Of a DNA stretch of 64,000 bases, positions 1 through 44,330 are shown piece after piece; position 1 is the stretch's first letter; every line of letters starts with the position of its first letter. This DNA is from Globodera rostochiensis. Taxonomy: Eukaryota; Nematoda; Chromadorea; Rhabditida; Heteroderidae. Both the position numbers and the translations under genes were made by a program. The stretch is from NCBI GenBank assembly GCA_018350325.1, contig JAEVLN010000013.1:930001-994000 (forward strand). The letters run 5' to 3'. The notes beneath the pieces were generated by a model. It worked only from the letters and a program-made list of their open reading frames with translations. It did not search any database and had not been told where the DNA came from.

Positions 1-130
1 ATTGAGTCCAACAGCTTTAGAGAAGCTCCACTCATCGAGCCGAGCCCGCACAATTGAGTCCCACAGCTTTAGAGAAGCTCCACTCATCGAGCCGAGCAGC
101 ACAATTGAGTTAACATATTTAGAGAACAGC
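1..130. repeat. 52-bp tandem repeat at window edge
   Basis: Two nearly identical copies of about 51-52 bp start at 1 and 53 (both ATTGAGTCC... through CTCATCGAGCCGAGC). A third degenerate, shorter copy follows from about 104. The array may continue left of the window. No long open frame covers it. It lies about 600 bp upstream of the LRP gene, and no function can be assigned. Confidence 0.7.
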
Positions 131-736
131 CCCCGAGGGATTTAAATGTTAAACCCAAAAACACACTACTTTTTAGTTAAAGCACCCCCTCCAAGGCAAA
201 ATCCTAAATAAGTACGCCCCTGCTCAGAGCCCCCACACCCTACAAGCAAATGAGGACTCGGCTGTCAGGGCTCAGAGTCCTCCACCATTGCCGCCTGTAG
301 ACAGAGCGTTTCCTGTTGCCCTCAAATAGGTTAATCGAGGACATCGTCGTCATCGTCACTCAAATCATCACCCACTCGGGTCCCCCCCGTCGCCTGCGCG
401 ACCTCTCCCACTGCCGGAGGGGAGGGAATCTTTTGCACAAATAAATGGTTGTATTTATGCGTTCCATTCACAACAGCATTTTCTCGCCGCTTTCCTATAG
501 AAATATAATCCCTTTTCATCATTGTTCGGAAACAAACAAACAAAAAACGGCAATTTGATTTAGTCGGCTTTAAACCGGTTTAATCTATAATTTATTTTTG
601 CATTCTTAAGAGGCTTGAACGGAAACATTTTTGATCCTGATTGATTATAATCGATATTGATCGGTCCGACTTTGTCAGAGTTTGATTAAGTCGAAACCAT
701 CAGGCCGGGCAAAAGTCGACTACTTATAATTCTGGA
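131..736. other. Upstream spacer of the LRP gene, no supported gene
   Basis: About 600 bp with no convincing exon. A minus-strand open frame at 331-543 ends in an acidic run (SDDDDDVLD) but has no recognisable family. The last 150 bp before the LRP start are AT-rich and presumably hold its promoter. I see no diagnostic core-promoter motif. Confidence 0.4.
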
Positions 737-743
737 TTTTAGG
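737..743 (+). promoter_or_regulatory. Candidate spliced-leader trans-splice acceptor for lrp-1
   Basis: A TTTTAG acceptor ends at 742, one base before the ATG at 744. The ORF from that ATG begins with a signal peptide. In nematodes such an acceptor next to the start codon usually receives a spliced leader. An undetected upstream 5' exon would give the same picture. Confidence 0.5.
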
Positions 744-33657
<32,914 letters not shown>

Positions 33658-33966
33658 TTTCATAATGTTTATTTGTGATTTTCTATTGCCAAATATTTCC
33701 CAAAATGTGATCAATTTGTCGCGTAAATATGGGTCAAATTGTGCCTGCCTCGAAAATCCCTCAGATCAGATTTGTTTTTTTTGTTTGTTTTTGTGCGATA
33801 AAAAGATCAATTGTATAGATTCGTGCTCTAGCCAAGACCCCGCTAAGTAATCTGTCTAAAAGACGGTGACGTGAAATAATAGAAAACTCTAATTTTACAT
33901 CCTATTATTGTAAAATACTAGTGAAGACCACAATAACCAACTTTTCTCATCAAAAAGAGGAACACC

Positions 33967-33972
33967 AATAAA
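33967..33972 (+). terminator. Candidate poly(A) signal of lrp-1
   Basis: AATAAA on the plus strand about 310 nt after the lrp-1 stop codon. Confidence 0.55.
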
Positions 33973-33994
33973 ATGCTGAGAAAATCATTTAGTC

Positions 33995-34000
33995 TTTATT
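33995..34000 (-). terminator. Candidate poly(A) signal of PIG-T
   Basis: TTTATT on the plus strand reads AATAAA on the minus strand, about 125 nt after the PIG-T stop codon. The two convergent genes therefore end within a few tens of bases of each other. Confidence 0.55.
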
Positions 34001-34124
34001 AATTCTTATTTTAATATCAAACAATTATTAGATGTTACCAAAAGGCGTATAAAAGCAAGCTCTCGCTGAGATTGAAAACCATGGAAAAATGAGAAAAAAA
34101 AAATTAGAAATTGGGAAAATAGAC

Positions 34125-37100
34125 TCATTCCTGTTTCTCATCCTTTGGCCGTCGTCGAAAAATGTAACCAATACGTTGGCTTATTCCGGAAAATTTTGTT
34201 GAGATCCGGGAACGCATTGAGCCAAAAAATCCGGGTTGGGCAGCAGCGACAGTTCCAGTTTCTCCTGGCTTTTTCTTCGGGATTGGAACCATTCTGCAAC
34301 AACAAGAAATGAGGATCAGAGTGAACCGGATCTAATGTCCTCCGAATGCCTGCCCGATTCTTTCAATTTTATGATCGATCACTTCTGGATTCGATCATTT
34401 GAACATGACGAGGGTCAAATCACGCCAAATGGAAACATTGCTTCAAGCTACAAAAAAATTTCCTCACATTTTTGTGCACAATGCAATCGCGTTTCCGTAA
34501 TAAATGGCAATGGCAGTGCACACAAGACAAATCACATTGAACGGCATGCTGAAGACTTTATATAATATTTTGATTTACATAAAATTTGCCGCCCAAAATA
34601 TAAATTTTCCACATCTCGATATGTAGCTAAATTTATTGTTTCAATTAGGGTTGGCCCCAACCAGGGATGGCGTGATCGAAAAAAAACAAATCCGTGACCG
34701 TGATCACGGGGAAAAAAATCCGTGACCGTGATCACGGACCCTTAAAAACGCCGTGATCACGTCCATCTGCCGACCCAAAGAATCGCGATTCGGGATTCCC
34801 GAGTCCCAGAAAACATGCCACCCCCGACATGTCGCCCCCAAAGAATCCAGATTCGGAATTCCCGACTCCCAAAACATGCCACCACGACGGCATACCCCCG
34901 ATCATTCGACATTCCGCCCACGAAAGGTCAAGAACAAAACGTCTCTAATTTTCTACCGCACCTGAAGTCGGGTATTGGCAAAAGAACGAGCAGTGGCTCA
35001 CCAAACACACGGACCCGATGGTTTTTGTGAATGTCCAATAGAAAAGGGCTGAAAATCCAAAGAAAAGAAATTAAAACAATGTTTGGCACTCGGCTAAAAT
35101 CTTCTTACAGTGTTTCTGTTAGAATTGAATTTGTTGCCACTGGAATTTGTAGAAGAGCGCCCGGCACAAATATCCCACTGCTGGCGTCGGGCGGAAAATC
35201 AGCAATTCTTCAAATTACGTGCAAGAACATTGTAATAGGAAATATAAATTTTGCATAAGTAGGTATGTAAATTTGGAATATTTAAACGCTTTGAAAATTG
35301 ATTTAAAAAAAATTTTTTTTTAAATTACTCAATACTCATTATTAGGGCGGCGATTTATATGGATAAAAAATCTCGAAATATGGCCATAAAATATGGATGA
35401 AAAATCGCAAAATATGGAGCAAAAATTGCAAAATATGGACGAAATATGGACAAAATTTTTTTTAAAATAGCAAAAAATGGGCAAATTTTTCTAATTGAAG
35501 TAATAAGAGAAATTAAAATTTTTATATGTAAATTAAAGGCATTTCAGAAAAAATTTTTGAAAATAATCAGACTTAAAAATTTTCATTTTTTGGTGGCAGA
35601 ATTCTTAGTCGCGAAAAGTCAATTTTTAGGAGTGCTTTGAAATTTTGAAAAAGTCGATCCTTAGGGGTGTATTTTTCGTTTTTATTGCATTTTTGTTAAG
35701 GAATTTTTGAAAAATGGCGAAATATGGAAAAATATGGAATATAAAATGTGCTCTAGAAGCTCCAACCAAAGCTAAAAATACTATTTATGGCATTTAGAAG
35801 CCGTTTCAAGTTTGACTCAAATCGCTCGTTTGCATTTCTAAGGAGGTTTTCCGACCCGAATTTTTAGAAAAATTGTTCAAATTCAGGCAAAATTGTTTGA
35901 AAAAGGCTATTTTGGGTGGGAGCGGGACGTTTAGGCCCAGTTCTAATCATAATTGCGTGTTGTGTTCAATTCCTTCTCACCGGAGGAAAGCAGCTTCGTA
36001 ATCCACGTCCACTGTGCATTTGGACATGGCCGGGATGTCCATTCTGAGCTCCATTAGCAACGGACGTCCCCGATCACGTGCCAAAGTGAAGGCAGCCAAT
36101 TCAAATTTTGTCTAAAATTTACAGAAATTAGAGAATTTTATTTTTATTTTAACTTTTTGTGTGCCAGTGCCATTGAAACTTCGGCATTGCACTTCCAAAG
36201 TGTGTAGAAAAATGCGCAAATGCCATGGAATTTGATGAGCATACACGGCATTGGTCAGTGGCATTGGCCATGGGTTTGTAATTTGGGTGCTGATCCGGCC
36301 TCCTATTTGGTTGACACTTTTGATATGTGAATGGAGTCTAAAAACATGCATTTGTTGTTTTTTTTAATTAGAAGCTCACAAAATGCTATTCAAATTTCGC
36401 TGGAGGGCATGAAAATTGGGCTTTTCCACGCGAAAAGTGCCAATTTTGTTGCTTTGCTTCCCATCAAAATCCACAAACTTTTGGCTGCCATTGTCAGAAG
36501 AAGTGTTCGATGTTTTGAGACCAAACAGCTCATTCTATAGGACACGATTTGATTATTTTTATTTGATTTTGAATTTTTGTTTACGATATTAAGAATGTAA
36601 TATTGTCGAGGTCCGGTTTTTAATAATAAAAACTAGCGTTGGGTTATTAAGCCCATGACCCCTTACTATTAGGGCTTTTTAGAGGGGGTGGGGGCGGAAA
36701 ATGTAGATGATTGAACCCACAACCCCTAAGGGGTTTTCGGGGGCTCAACATGTAGATCCAACCTCCAAGGGTTTTTGAGTGGACGAAATGTTGGTGATCT
36801 AAACATGGCTCAACTCTACGAAAAACAAAGAATTCCCATAAGCTCAATTCAAGCAATTTCGACCTGCGCAATGATTATGCGACTTTTGCTGACAATTGGA
36901 CATTCGGTGACCAATTTCCGTCCAAATAAACTTTGTAACAGAAAAAGTCCTGAAAAAAATATTGAGATATATCTCAAATTGGGTATTTTTTAAATAAATA
37001 AGTTTTAAAATGCCAAAAAAATTTAGCATCCAATCCTTAAAAATAAATTTAACTATTTAAAAATTTTTATTTTACCCTTTTTGGCCTCTTCCTTGGCCGT

Positions 37101-38547
37101 TTCTCCGTCGTGAACAGTTTGGGCGAGCAGTGAAAAGTGCCAATGATCATCCACTTCACTTTTGGTCAATTTCAAAGAAAGTGCGTGGAATTTGGCAGAT
37201 AACAATTGGATGGGATCCATCAGGCTGACCAGACCTTTCTAAAAAAATAAATTAATGAGATATATTTTCATACAAAGTTTTTAAAAAACTTTATTAATGC
37301 CTGGACACAAATTTAAATCTCCCGCGAATCAAAAAATGTATATTTAACTTTCATAAACATTAAAGTTCGGGGAAAAAAAATTGTTTTTTGCACCTGCTTG
37401 CATGGTAACAAGTTTTTCCATGCCTTGATGTTCTCAGTACACACAGATTCGCCGCCAAGTGTTCCCCAAAACCAGCGTTCGCCCCTAGAGGAATCTGAAA
37501 AACGAATAAGGTAAACAAACTTTTGTTTATGGTGGTGCCGAGTAATTCGGACGATTTATACAAGATTTTGCGAAATTCTTCTATAATTATTGCGATGTTT
37601 CGATAATTATCGCTATCGAACCCCTTTGCCGAACTCAGTTTATTTTAGAAAAGTCGTGCGTAAAAAATGGCACATAAAAGCAAATAATAACGACTATTAG
37701 TGTATGAACAAAATAATCACAATTAATTCACTAAAAGCTTATTAATTGTCTTTTAAACTGTCCATTAGGTTCATTTTGGGTCTGATTGCATAGTGCCTAG
37801 GTTTAGGCTCTGCTTTCTTGTCCGAACTATTCCCCAACGAATGATCCTTGGACCTTTGAGCAGTGCCAATTTTGGATTGCTGCTTTGTTGCGGCACCATT
37901 TGGAGGATGGACATGCAAAAAAGGCCATTGATCGTATGCACCAGTCTTGACCAGTTGCGTTGCTCAAATTGATCGTTTTCGGAATTGCTAAAAATTATGT
38001 TATAAAACTAAAATAAATAATAATGAATCTTGCTTATGGGTTTTTTGTGCACGAAATGCGCCAAATTTTGCAATTAATTCGGTGCCACTGGGAATTTCTG
38101 CCTCAGGCAATTGAGCGCCCCAAAGCCGTGCCCGCCAAAAGCCTTGCGCAAGCGACAAGTGCAAATCAGTGATGCCGAATTGGTTGGCCAAATGTTGAAG
38201 AAGCCATGGGACCAGAACAGGACGATGCCTCAAGGCATTGGGCTCTAAATCAAAATTCAAATTCTGAAGTGATGCCTCAGGGCAGTAGGCCCTAAATTAA
38301 AGAAATTCAAAAGGATTATGCCTCAGGGCAATAGGCACTAAATTATGGGAAAATGGCAAAATTTAAAGAAAAAACCTGAATTTTCTGTCCCAGAATTGGT
38401 AAGAATAGTGAAATTGAACAATGAAAAAAGGTCGCCATTCGGTAGTGGGGTGATGAGCAATGTCTCAGAAAATTGTTCAGACGACGACAGGGATAAAAAA
38501 GCACAAAAAACTATACAAATTTGAAGCCTGATTAAATGTCGACTCAT
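34125..38547 (-). CDS. PIGT: GPI transamidase subunit PIG-T (Gpi16)
   Basis: A subunit of the endoplasmic-reticulum GPI transamidase, which attaches GPI anchors to proteins. The first exon starts at 38,547 with a signal peptide (MSRHLIRLQICIVFCAFLSL) and FSETLLITPLPNGDLFSLF. Family blocks follow in order on the minus strand: LHLSLAQGFWRARLWG (about 38,160-38,100), NWSRLVHTINGLFCMSI (about 37,930), SVCTENIKAWKNLLPCKQ (about 37,430), KGLVSLMDPIQLLSAKFH (about 37,210), IPWHLRIFLHTLEVQC (about 36,220), ELRMDIPAMSKCTVDV (about 36,050), DFPPDASSGIFVPGALL (about 35,180), GEPLLVLLPIPDFS (about 34,990), then the membrane helix MPFNVICLVCTAIAIYYG (about 34,530). The last exon ends RIGYIFRRRPKDEKQE. Order and content match PIG-T along its length, so it appears intact. 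Exons around 36,380-36,960 (NELFGLKTSN; VTKFIWTEIGHRMSNC) are less certain. Confidence 0.93.
34660..34900. repeat. Palindromic and tandem repeats in PIG-T intron
   Basis: Two direct copies of about 31 bp containing CCGTGACCGTGATCACGG lie between inverted flanks (GGGATGGCGTGATC and GATCACGTCCATC). Next comes a tandem pair of about 60-bp units containing CCCAAAGAATC...GATTCGG and AACATGCCACC. It appears to be a palindromic MITE beside a short tandem repeat. Confidence 0.55.
35345..35790. mobile_element. AATATGG-rich MITE remnant in PIG-T intron
   Basis: The left end TAGGGCGGCGATTTATATGG is followed by many AAAATATGG(A/C) units, then GTGCTCTAGAAGCTCCAA and AAAGCTAAAAA. The latter pair also occurs near the right end of the hAT MITE at 3652-4247 (CTCTAGAAGCTCCAA, AAAGCTAAAAAC), so the two share ancestry. 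No clean right terminus or target duplication was found. Confidence 0.55.
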
Positions 38548-39426
38548 AAAGGCTTAAATTAAATTTTTTATTAAAATTAAAGATAATTTTTATGAATTAA
38601 CTTTTTTGTACTTTCACGTAAAGTGCTGATGCGCTATTCTTTTTAAAAACAAGAATTAACACGATTTCTACCGTTGCCCGCTAAATACTTCGCCTTAAGC
38701 AAAAGCGTTGTCTCTGCTCTGTCTCTCCAACACACACACACACAAAAATTAAGGTGGTCATTCACAGACCATCAATAAATAAAAGGTAATTTTCTTTTCA
38801 CACACTTTGAGAATGTCACTTTGCCCCGAGCAAAATAAAATCGATCAATTCTCAGAAATTCAAACTAACATTTGAATCTATAACTACCTAATACCCCTGC
38901 GATTTGTGGAAAAATTGGTTTGGTTCAGTCAAAGGAAGGGGAAACCAGATTTTAAGAAATCTCAGTAGAATCTGATTAAACTTCCATTTCGACGGATTTT
39001 GAAATTTGACAATTTTCAGACAGTTTTTTTTCACTTCCATTAACAATAGTATTTTTTCCCGCCGTTCGATCAGTTTGTTCTCCGCAGCACTTAAGGCAAT
39101 GCACGACTATTTGCTTGTTATTTTCTCCAGATAGATAACAAATGTTCATGACATTTACCTCTCGATCTTAAGAATGGGGAAAATTGTTGGAGGGTGGGAC
39201 CTGGATTTGGACTCTGAAAACTCCCAGGTAGCACCTTTCTTTCGACTTAAAAAAAAGAAAAAAATATGTGTTGTCACATAACCGATAAGTACCGATCCCG
39301 GCCCCATTACTCCCTAAAAAACCTAGGAATTCGAGTTCAACATTTTCACTTTAGAAAACATTATCATTGTTTTAAAAAATTGCTTCAGGTATTTAAAAAT
39401 TTGACCAAAGCGAAACAAGCCGGAAA
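38548..39426. other. Divergent intergenic region between PIG-T and LSM14/CAR-1
   Basis: About 880 bp separating two start codons that read outward, so it should hold both promoters. It contains a short CA repeat (ACACACACACACA at about 38,731) and candidate trans-splice acceptors: ATTTAAG just upstream of the PIG-T ATG, and GCTTCAG at about 39,388 upstream of the LSM14 ATG. No TATA or other diagnostic element was recognised. Confidence 0.45.
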
Positions 39427-42400
39427 ATGTCAACGCCGTACATTGGCAGTAAAATAAGCCTGATTTCTCGGCTCGACATACGCTATGAAGGCACACTTTT
39501 TCAGGGTTTGTTGTTATTTTAAAGGGCAACTATAACATTGAATGATTTTGAACATTTAGTGGATCCGGTGGAATCGACAATTTCATTATCACAAGGTAAA
39601 ACTCAATTATTTTTTTTGAAGACAGGTTTTAAGGGTCGTATATTCAAAAATCGGTACTTTTCGGTTTTGTGCCACACCTCAAAAATTTTAAAAAAGATTG
39701 GTCTAACGAAGATTGATTGATATTGATTTATACAACGTAAAACCGGACCACTCACTGATCTAACAGAATTTTCTTTAGTACGCTCCTTTGGCACAGAGGA
39801 TCGACCCGCGCCTGTGTCGGTTCCGGTAAAAAAGGACAAAAAAAGGATGTCTAAAAAATACACAAAAATTCAGGCTAGATCTGAAGTGTACGAGTTCATC
39901 ATTTTTAAGGCCAGTGACATCAAAGATTTGATAGGTTTGTGGCAACAATTGGCGAAACTAATGAAAGTGATCGAGCATATCATGCCATTCCTAACAAAGC
40001 TCGTAATCAATACCGTTGTGGAGTACGTTAAGAGAATAACTCGGTCAGGCGCGTATCTTGAAAAAAAAATTTCGGTGTGGGTACAAGTTGTTAATAGATT
40101 TGCAACTAAAATTACTAGTATTAGACAGTTTTTCGAACTAATTTACTTGGTCGAGAAAATGCTCTGCACTTAAGCAGTTTGGCCAATATGTTTTAATATT
40201 ACTGCTGACCAAAAATGCTTTGTTTTTCACAGTTTGTGAGACTCCAAAAGAGCCAGGCGTCGATGACATCACTTATGATCCAGGTAGGAAATCTGACTCC
40301 AATAAAGCAACTTCCAACTTTTCAATATTACTCTCTTTTCTTGGAAAGTCCAAATCTGTTGAAAAGCTGATCAGTGATGACTATATCAATTCCTCAAAAG
40401 CACTTTTATTTCAGCGATTGTCTCAGTGTCTAAGCCGCCTGCTGAAGCTTCTGCGAAACAACCTGCTGCTGCTGTTGACCAGCAACGCGCGACTGATGAA
40501 AAAAGTGCAGAAAATTTAATTACAATTTTACAAATTTTTTCTTCAGCTTCCCAACGATCTTCGCCCCAACAGCAGCAGCAAAAGAAACAGCCTCCCCTCG
40601 CTCCGCCTCCCTACATCCCACCGCCAAATGTTCCGTCCGCTTTTCAACCACCAACACAGCCCCAACAAAGGGCTGCAGTGGCGGGTGATAGGCTTGACCT
40701 CACCAAATTTTGTGAGAGCAAAAGGAGTCAGATGAAAAAATCAAAAAAATGTTGCTAGCGAAAATTATAGAAGATTTCCTTATCTCAAATTCAATCCATA
40801 ACGAAAAAGTCGCTGGATTTTGGCAATAAACTCGGTGTTTAATAATAAAAAAAAACAATAAATATCCCATTAAAAATGTTTGTGTTTTAGGTGGTGTTGA
40901 GCGTGTTGGTTCTGCGCAACAGTCGGAGCCGAATTTGGGAGGGTTTGGCCAACGCGCGCAACGCTCCTTCTTCAACCGAGCTCAGCAGCCGCAAACCCCT
41001 GGGGTGGGATTTTTTTGAAAATATTTTTGGGTATTTACCCAACTCGCTACTTTTTTAAGCTTATTTCATTATTATTATTATTTTCAAAGTTGATGTTTGA
41101 TATGATTTGATAGCTTACAATTAGTAAAAGCATCAACACGCAAAAGTTAAGCGATTGGACGAATCGCAAAATTATGGCTAAAGAAATCAAATTTTCAGCT
41201 TTATTGCTTGTTGATGATAGCTTCTCTAATTGCAAGCCATCGAATGATATCAAAAATCTGATTTAGTTGACTTTGAAAAAAGAGCGAGTTCCATATTTTT
41301 GTACCATCCAGACTTTTCGTAAAAATTAAAAGTTTTCAAAATCATTGTTTTGGAAGATGGTGAAAAATTTTCCTATTATTCTGAGTTTATTCTTCTTTTT
41401 TTTGGTTCCATATTTTTGTTAGTTTTAATGTTCTTTAGCAGCAAGGCCTCCAATTCTTTCAGCCGCTTTCGAACGCGCATTTGAATCAGCAACCGCAACA
41501 GCAACAAAATCGTCGCCCATATTATCCACTTCGCCAACCAGTGCAACATCAACAACAGCAGGAATACCATCAGCAACCTTACCATCATCAGCAAGCTGGT
41601 CAGAATTGGCTAAATTCTTGATCAGACCAATTGATCCAACTCAACCGTAGTTTCCCAAGTGATCAAGCTAAAATGATCTGATCAGAATTTCAGATCAAAT
41701 TTTCTCTCATTTGTGACCGATTTTAGGCCAAATTCGTCGTGGATACCAACCGCCCGCAAACCGCCAGCCGTATCAACATTTTCGGGCGCAATTTCAGCGC
41801 GAACAACCACGCTTTGACGGCGACTTTGACTTTGAAAAGGCGAATCAACAATTCCAAACAATCGGAGACATTGGGGACAAGTTGGCCGAGATTGGGCTTA
41901 ATGGTGAGGATGTGTTGCTGGTTGGGATGGAAACGCCCTAACTTGATTCCTGCCCATTCTGGCGCCCCATCAGACTTATAGCATTGTTGCTATGACTTAG
42001 TGGACATAAAGCTCATTTCATTTGGTTAATGCGCTTGAGTCAAGCCGCTTTTTAAATAGTAATACAAATTCTCCTCTTTTTTTTTGTTAGAAGTTGAAAA
42101 ATTGTCATCAATCCATGCCAGTGGTGGCGGCAGTGCGCGGGGGTCAGAGGAACGGAGCATATCGGCAGGCAGCGAAGTGGGAAGCAACAACAATAACAAC
42201 AGCAGTGCCAACAAAAGCTTAGTGCCCGACAACTTTTATGACAAAACCCAATCGTTTTTTGACAAGTAAAAAAATAAAAAATGGTTCTTTTTTTGTACAT
42301 TATCATTTTTAGTATTTCTTGCGATGCTCTTGAGAGAGAAGAAGGGTGAGTCAGTAAATTTTTAGAATCATATACGATAGATCGGATTAGATTTAACAAA

Positions 42401-42991
42401 TATTTAATGTGAATCGAAGTATTGCGTTACTATATTTATATTTGAGATAAGAATTTCGAATATGGCAGTTATGTATGTGTGTAACAATTTTAAAAAATTA
42501 ATCCTTTTTTTTTATTCAGAAGAAACAATCGAATGGATTGGAAAAAAGAGGTGAACAATATTGTTTTATAATTTTTAATTTATACGAGCAATTTTTAATA
42601 GAAATATTTCGGTTTTAGCGAATTACGAACCAGGAGACATTTGGTCAAACGGTGAGTCGTGGTTCAAAAACAAAAACAAATTTTTTTTGGCAAGTTTTAT
42701 GTTGGAAGAATTTTATTTTTAATTTCTAAGTTTTGATTTGAATTCCCATTTTTGAAGGCTGTTCGTTCAATGATGCATTTTCAACGGGGTGGCGGAAGAG
42801 GTGGTGGCGGTGCACCATTTTTGTATCGCGGGGGTTACAACAATCATCACCACAACAACAACTACCATCACCAGCAACAACATCCGCAATACTACCAGCA
42901 ACGTAATCAACAGCAGCACCGCTTTGGCATGCAGCGCCAATTTCAACCGCCACATCATCATCAACAAGTGCAGCAACAGCAACAACAATAG
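39427..42991 (+). CDS. car-1: LSM14 / CAR-1 / Trailer-hitch mRNP protein
   Basis: A P-body and germline mRNP component that binds DDX6-type helicases and represses translation; in C. elegans CAR-1 acts in oogenesis and embryonic cytokinesis (family knowledge). The LSM14-type Lsm domain is MSTPYIGSKISLISRLDIRY (exon 39,427-39,505), VDPVESTISLSQ (39,560-39,595), VRSFGTEDRPAP and VYEFIIFKASDIKDLI (39,779-39,934). A P/Q-rich linker follows, then the FDF motif (FDGDFDFEKANQQF, about 41,815-41,860), the FFD box (DNFYDKTQSFFDK, about 42,230), ISCDALERE, the TFG box (RITNQETFGQT, about 42,620), and an RGG/His-Gln-rich tail (GGGRGGGG...PHHHQQVQQQQQQ). A 42-nt intron at 40,505-40,546 is in frame and stop-free, so its retention would insert 14 residues. 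The domain order is complete. Confidence 0.93.
41038..41291. mobile_element. Diverged copy of the 21.7-kb foldback element
   Basis: Contains ACCCAACTCG near the left, AAAGTTGATGTTTGATATGA, AAGCGATTGG, a central region with a TTTGATTTC-like inverted relation, and GAGCGAGTTCC at the right. This is the same ordered features as 21,721-22,086 but more diverged. It lies in an intron of the LSM14 gene. No target duplication was found. Confidence 0.5.
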
Positions 42992-43919
42992 CAAGCAGTA
43001 CACTGTTGTGAAAAGTGAAGGAAAGAGAGGGGGACCAAAGGATGTGTGGAATGTGATGAAACAATATTTTTTTTTTAGTGATCAGACCCATGTTCGGGAT
43101 CTAAGAATGCGTCGCAAACAGAATTCAATAATAACTGTAGTTTATTAAATTGACCCATTCGTGGTCTGATCAAATTCCGGACCAGATCAATTCACACTCC
43201 AAGTAGGATCGCCGGATCAGGACAAGACGAACTGATCAAATACTTATAATGATATTCATCATGTTCTGAGTTTTCTTAATCTTGCTAATAACCCCAGATC
43301 AAACCCAAGCCGTTTGTAAATCCCCGGATTAGATCAATACCCGGATCATAGGAACCTTGGCGTAAACTCCGACAACTAATTGAAAATATTATCTGACACA
43401 AAAATGCATTATATCTGGCATAAAAATAGCCAAAGTGTCCCAAAATACGTTGTCTGAGTTATTTAAACATTCTCATGTGATGGATAGGGGATTAATATTT
43501 TGCTTAATCATCATTGCCCACACTCAATTTTTTTCGATCAAAGCATTCAGAAATTCTTTTATAAAAAGAAATTAAAAATCTCCAAATGGGCGTGGGCATG
43601 AAGACCATTAATTAAATTTATTGAATCATTAATAAAACTTCAATGTTTATGAAAACGATTTTATGTATGTCTTCCAAACATCATGATTGCAAAAATTGTC
43701 CCAACCATTTAGCCTCATTTTGATTCTAATTAATAAGGAGGATACCGATCCACTCACGTTGTATTACTCAAGAAATGATTGACTAATTGTAGTACTCGAG
43801 AACTTGTTGGTTGATCAATTTATTGATTGCATTACTCGAGAAATTATTGATTGATTGTTGAATTGACTTGATGAAAAGGAGTTATAGTTTGGTTGCATCA
43901 AAAATAATTGACTTTGAGT
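42992..43919. other. 3' flank of LSM14/CAR-1, no gene seen
   Basis: AT-rich spacer downstream of the stop. An AATAAA at about 43,631 is the clearest candidate poly(A) signal. Repeated GATCAGATCAA-like motifs occur around 43,080-43,360. No exon or RNA gene was recognised. Confidence 0.4.
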
Positions 43920-43927
43920 GTTAACAG

Positions 43928-44024
43928 TAGAGCTGTTCGAGGTCTCGAACCGAGAAATTTCTCGTTTTTTTGGGTCTCGGGTTCATTTCTCGAGGCTCGG
44001 TAAATTTCAAGTTGAACAGCTCTA
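43928..44024. mobile_element. Short hAT-type MITE, perfect 8-bp TSD
   Basis: A 97-bp insert with inverted termini TAGAGCTGTTC, flanked by identical GTTAACAG octamers (43,920-43,927 and 44,025-44,032). The arms carry TCTCGAACCGAGAAATTTCTC and CATTTCTCGAGGCTCGG, the same family as at 9178 and 19,990. Intergenic. Confidence 0.88.
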
Positions 44025-44330
44025 GTTAACAGTAATCTTTTATTGGAAACGGATCAATCTGCTCCAAAAAAGGCTTAATATTCCAAAAACGCCGAAATAA
44101 GCACAATATTTTGAAGAAAAAGTCCTGTAGTTTTGACGGCGTACGGACCGAATCCAGGCAAGCTCTTCTCGAGGTGGAGCTATTTTTGAAAGCTTTGCGA
44201 TTGGACAAGTCTCAAAAAAAGTATGGCCTGAAGAACCAAATTCAGTAATTTTTGCGTTAACCCTTCAAAATTTGTCAATCTTTAACAGTTTTCTTCTCAG
44301 ACCTATAAATTTAATGTTTTCTACGTGGTG

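Noticed and set aside
1..130. CRISPR-like array at the left edge
   Set aside because: The copies are contiguous tandem units with no variable spacers, and the host is an animal.
331..543. Minus-strand ORF ending in an acidic tail (GDDLSDDDDDVLD), resembling the acidic segment of some transcription factors such as TFIIA large subunit
   Set aside because: Sequence beyond it does not continue into any conserved domain, and there is no clear splice partner. Kept as unassigned.
34236..34565. Plus-strand ORF of 109 residues
   Set aside because: It is opposite the PIG-T exon encoding MPFNVICLVCTAIAIYYG and its intron. The minus-strand reading matches PIG-T.
43080..43360. Recurrent TGATCAGA/GATCAGATC motifs suggesting an operator or satellite
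   Set aside because: Spacing is irregular, and the same motif is scattered through introns across the window. No defined unit was found.
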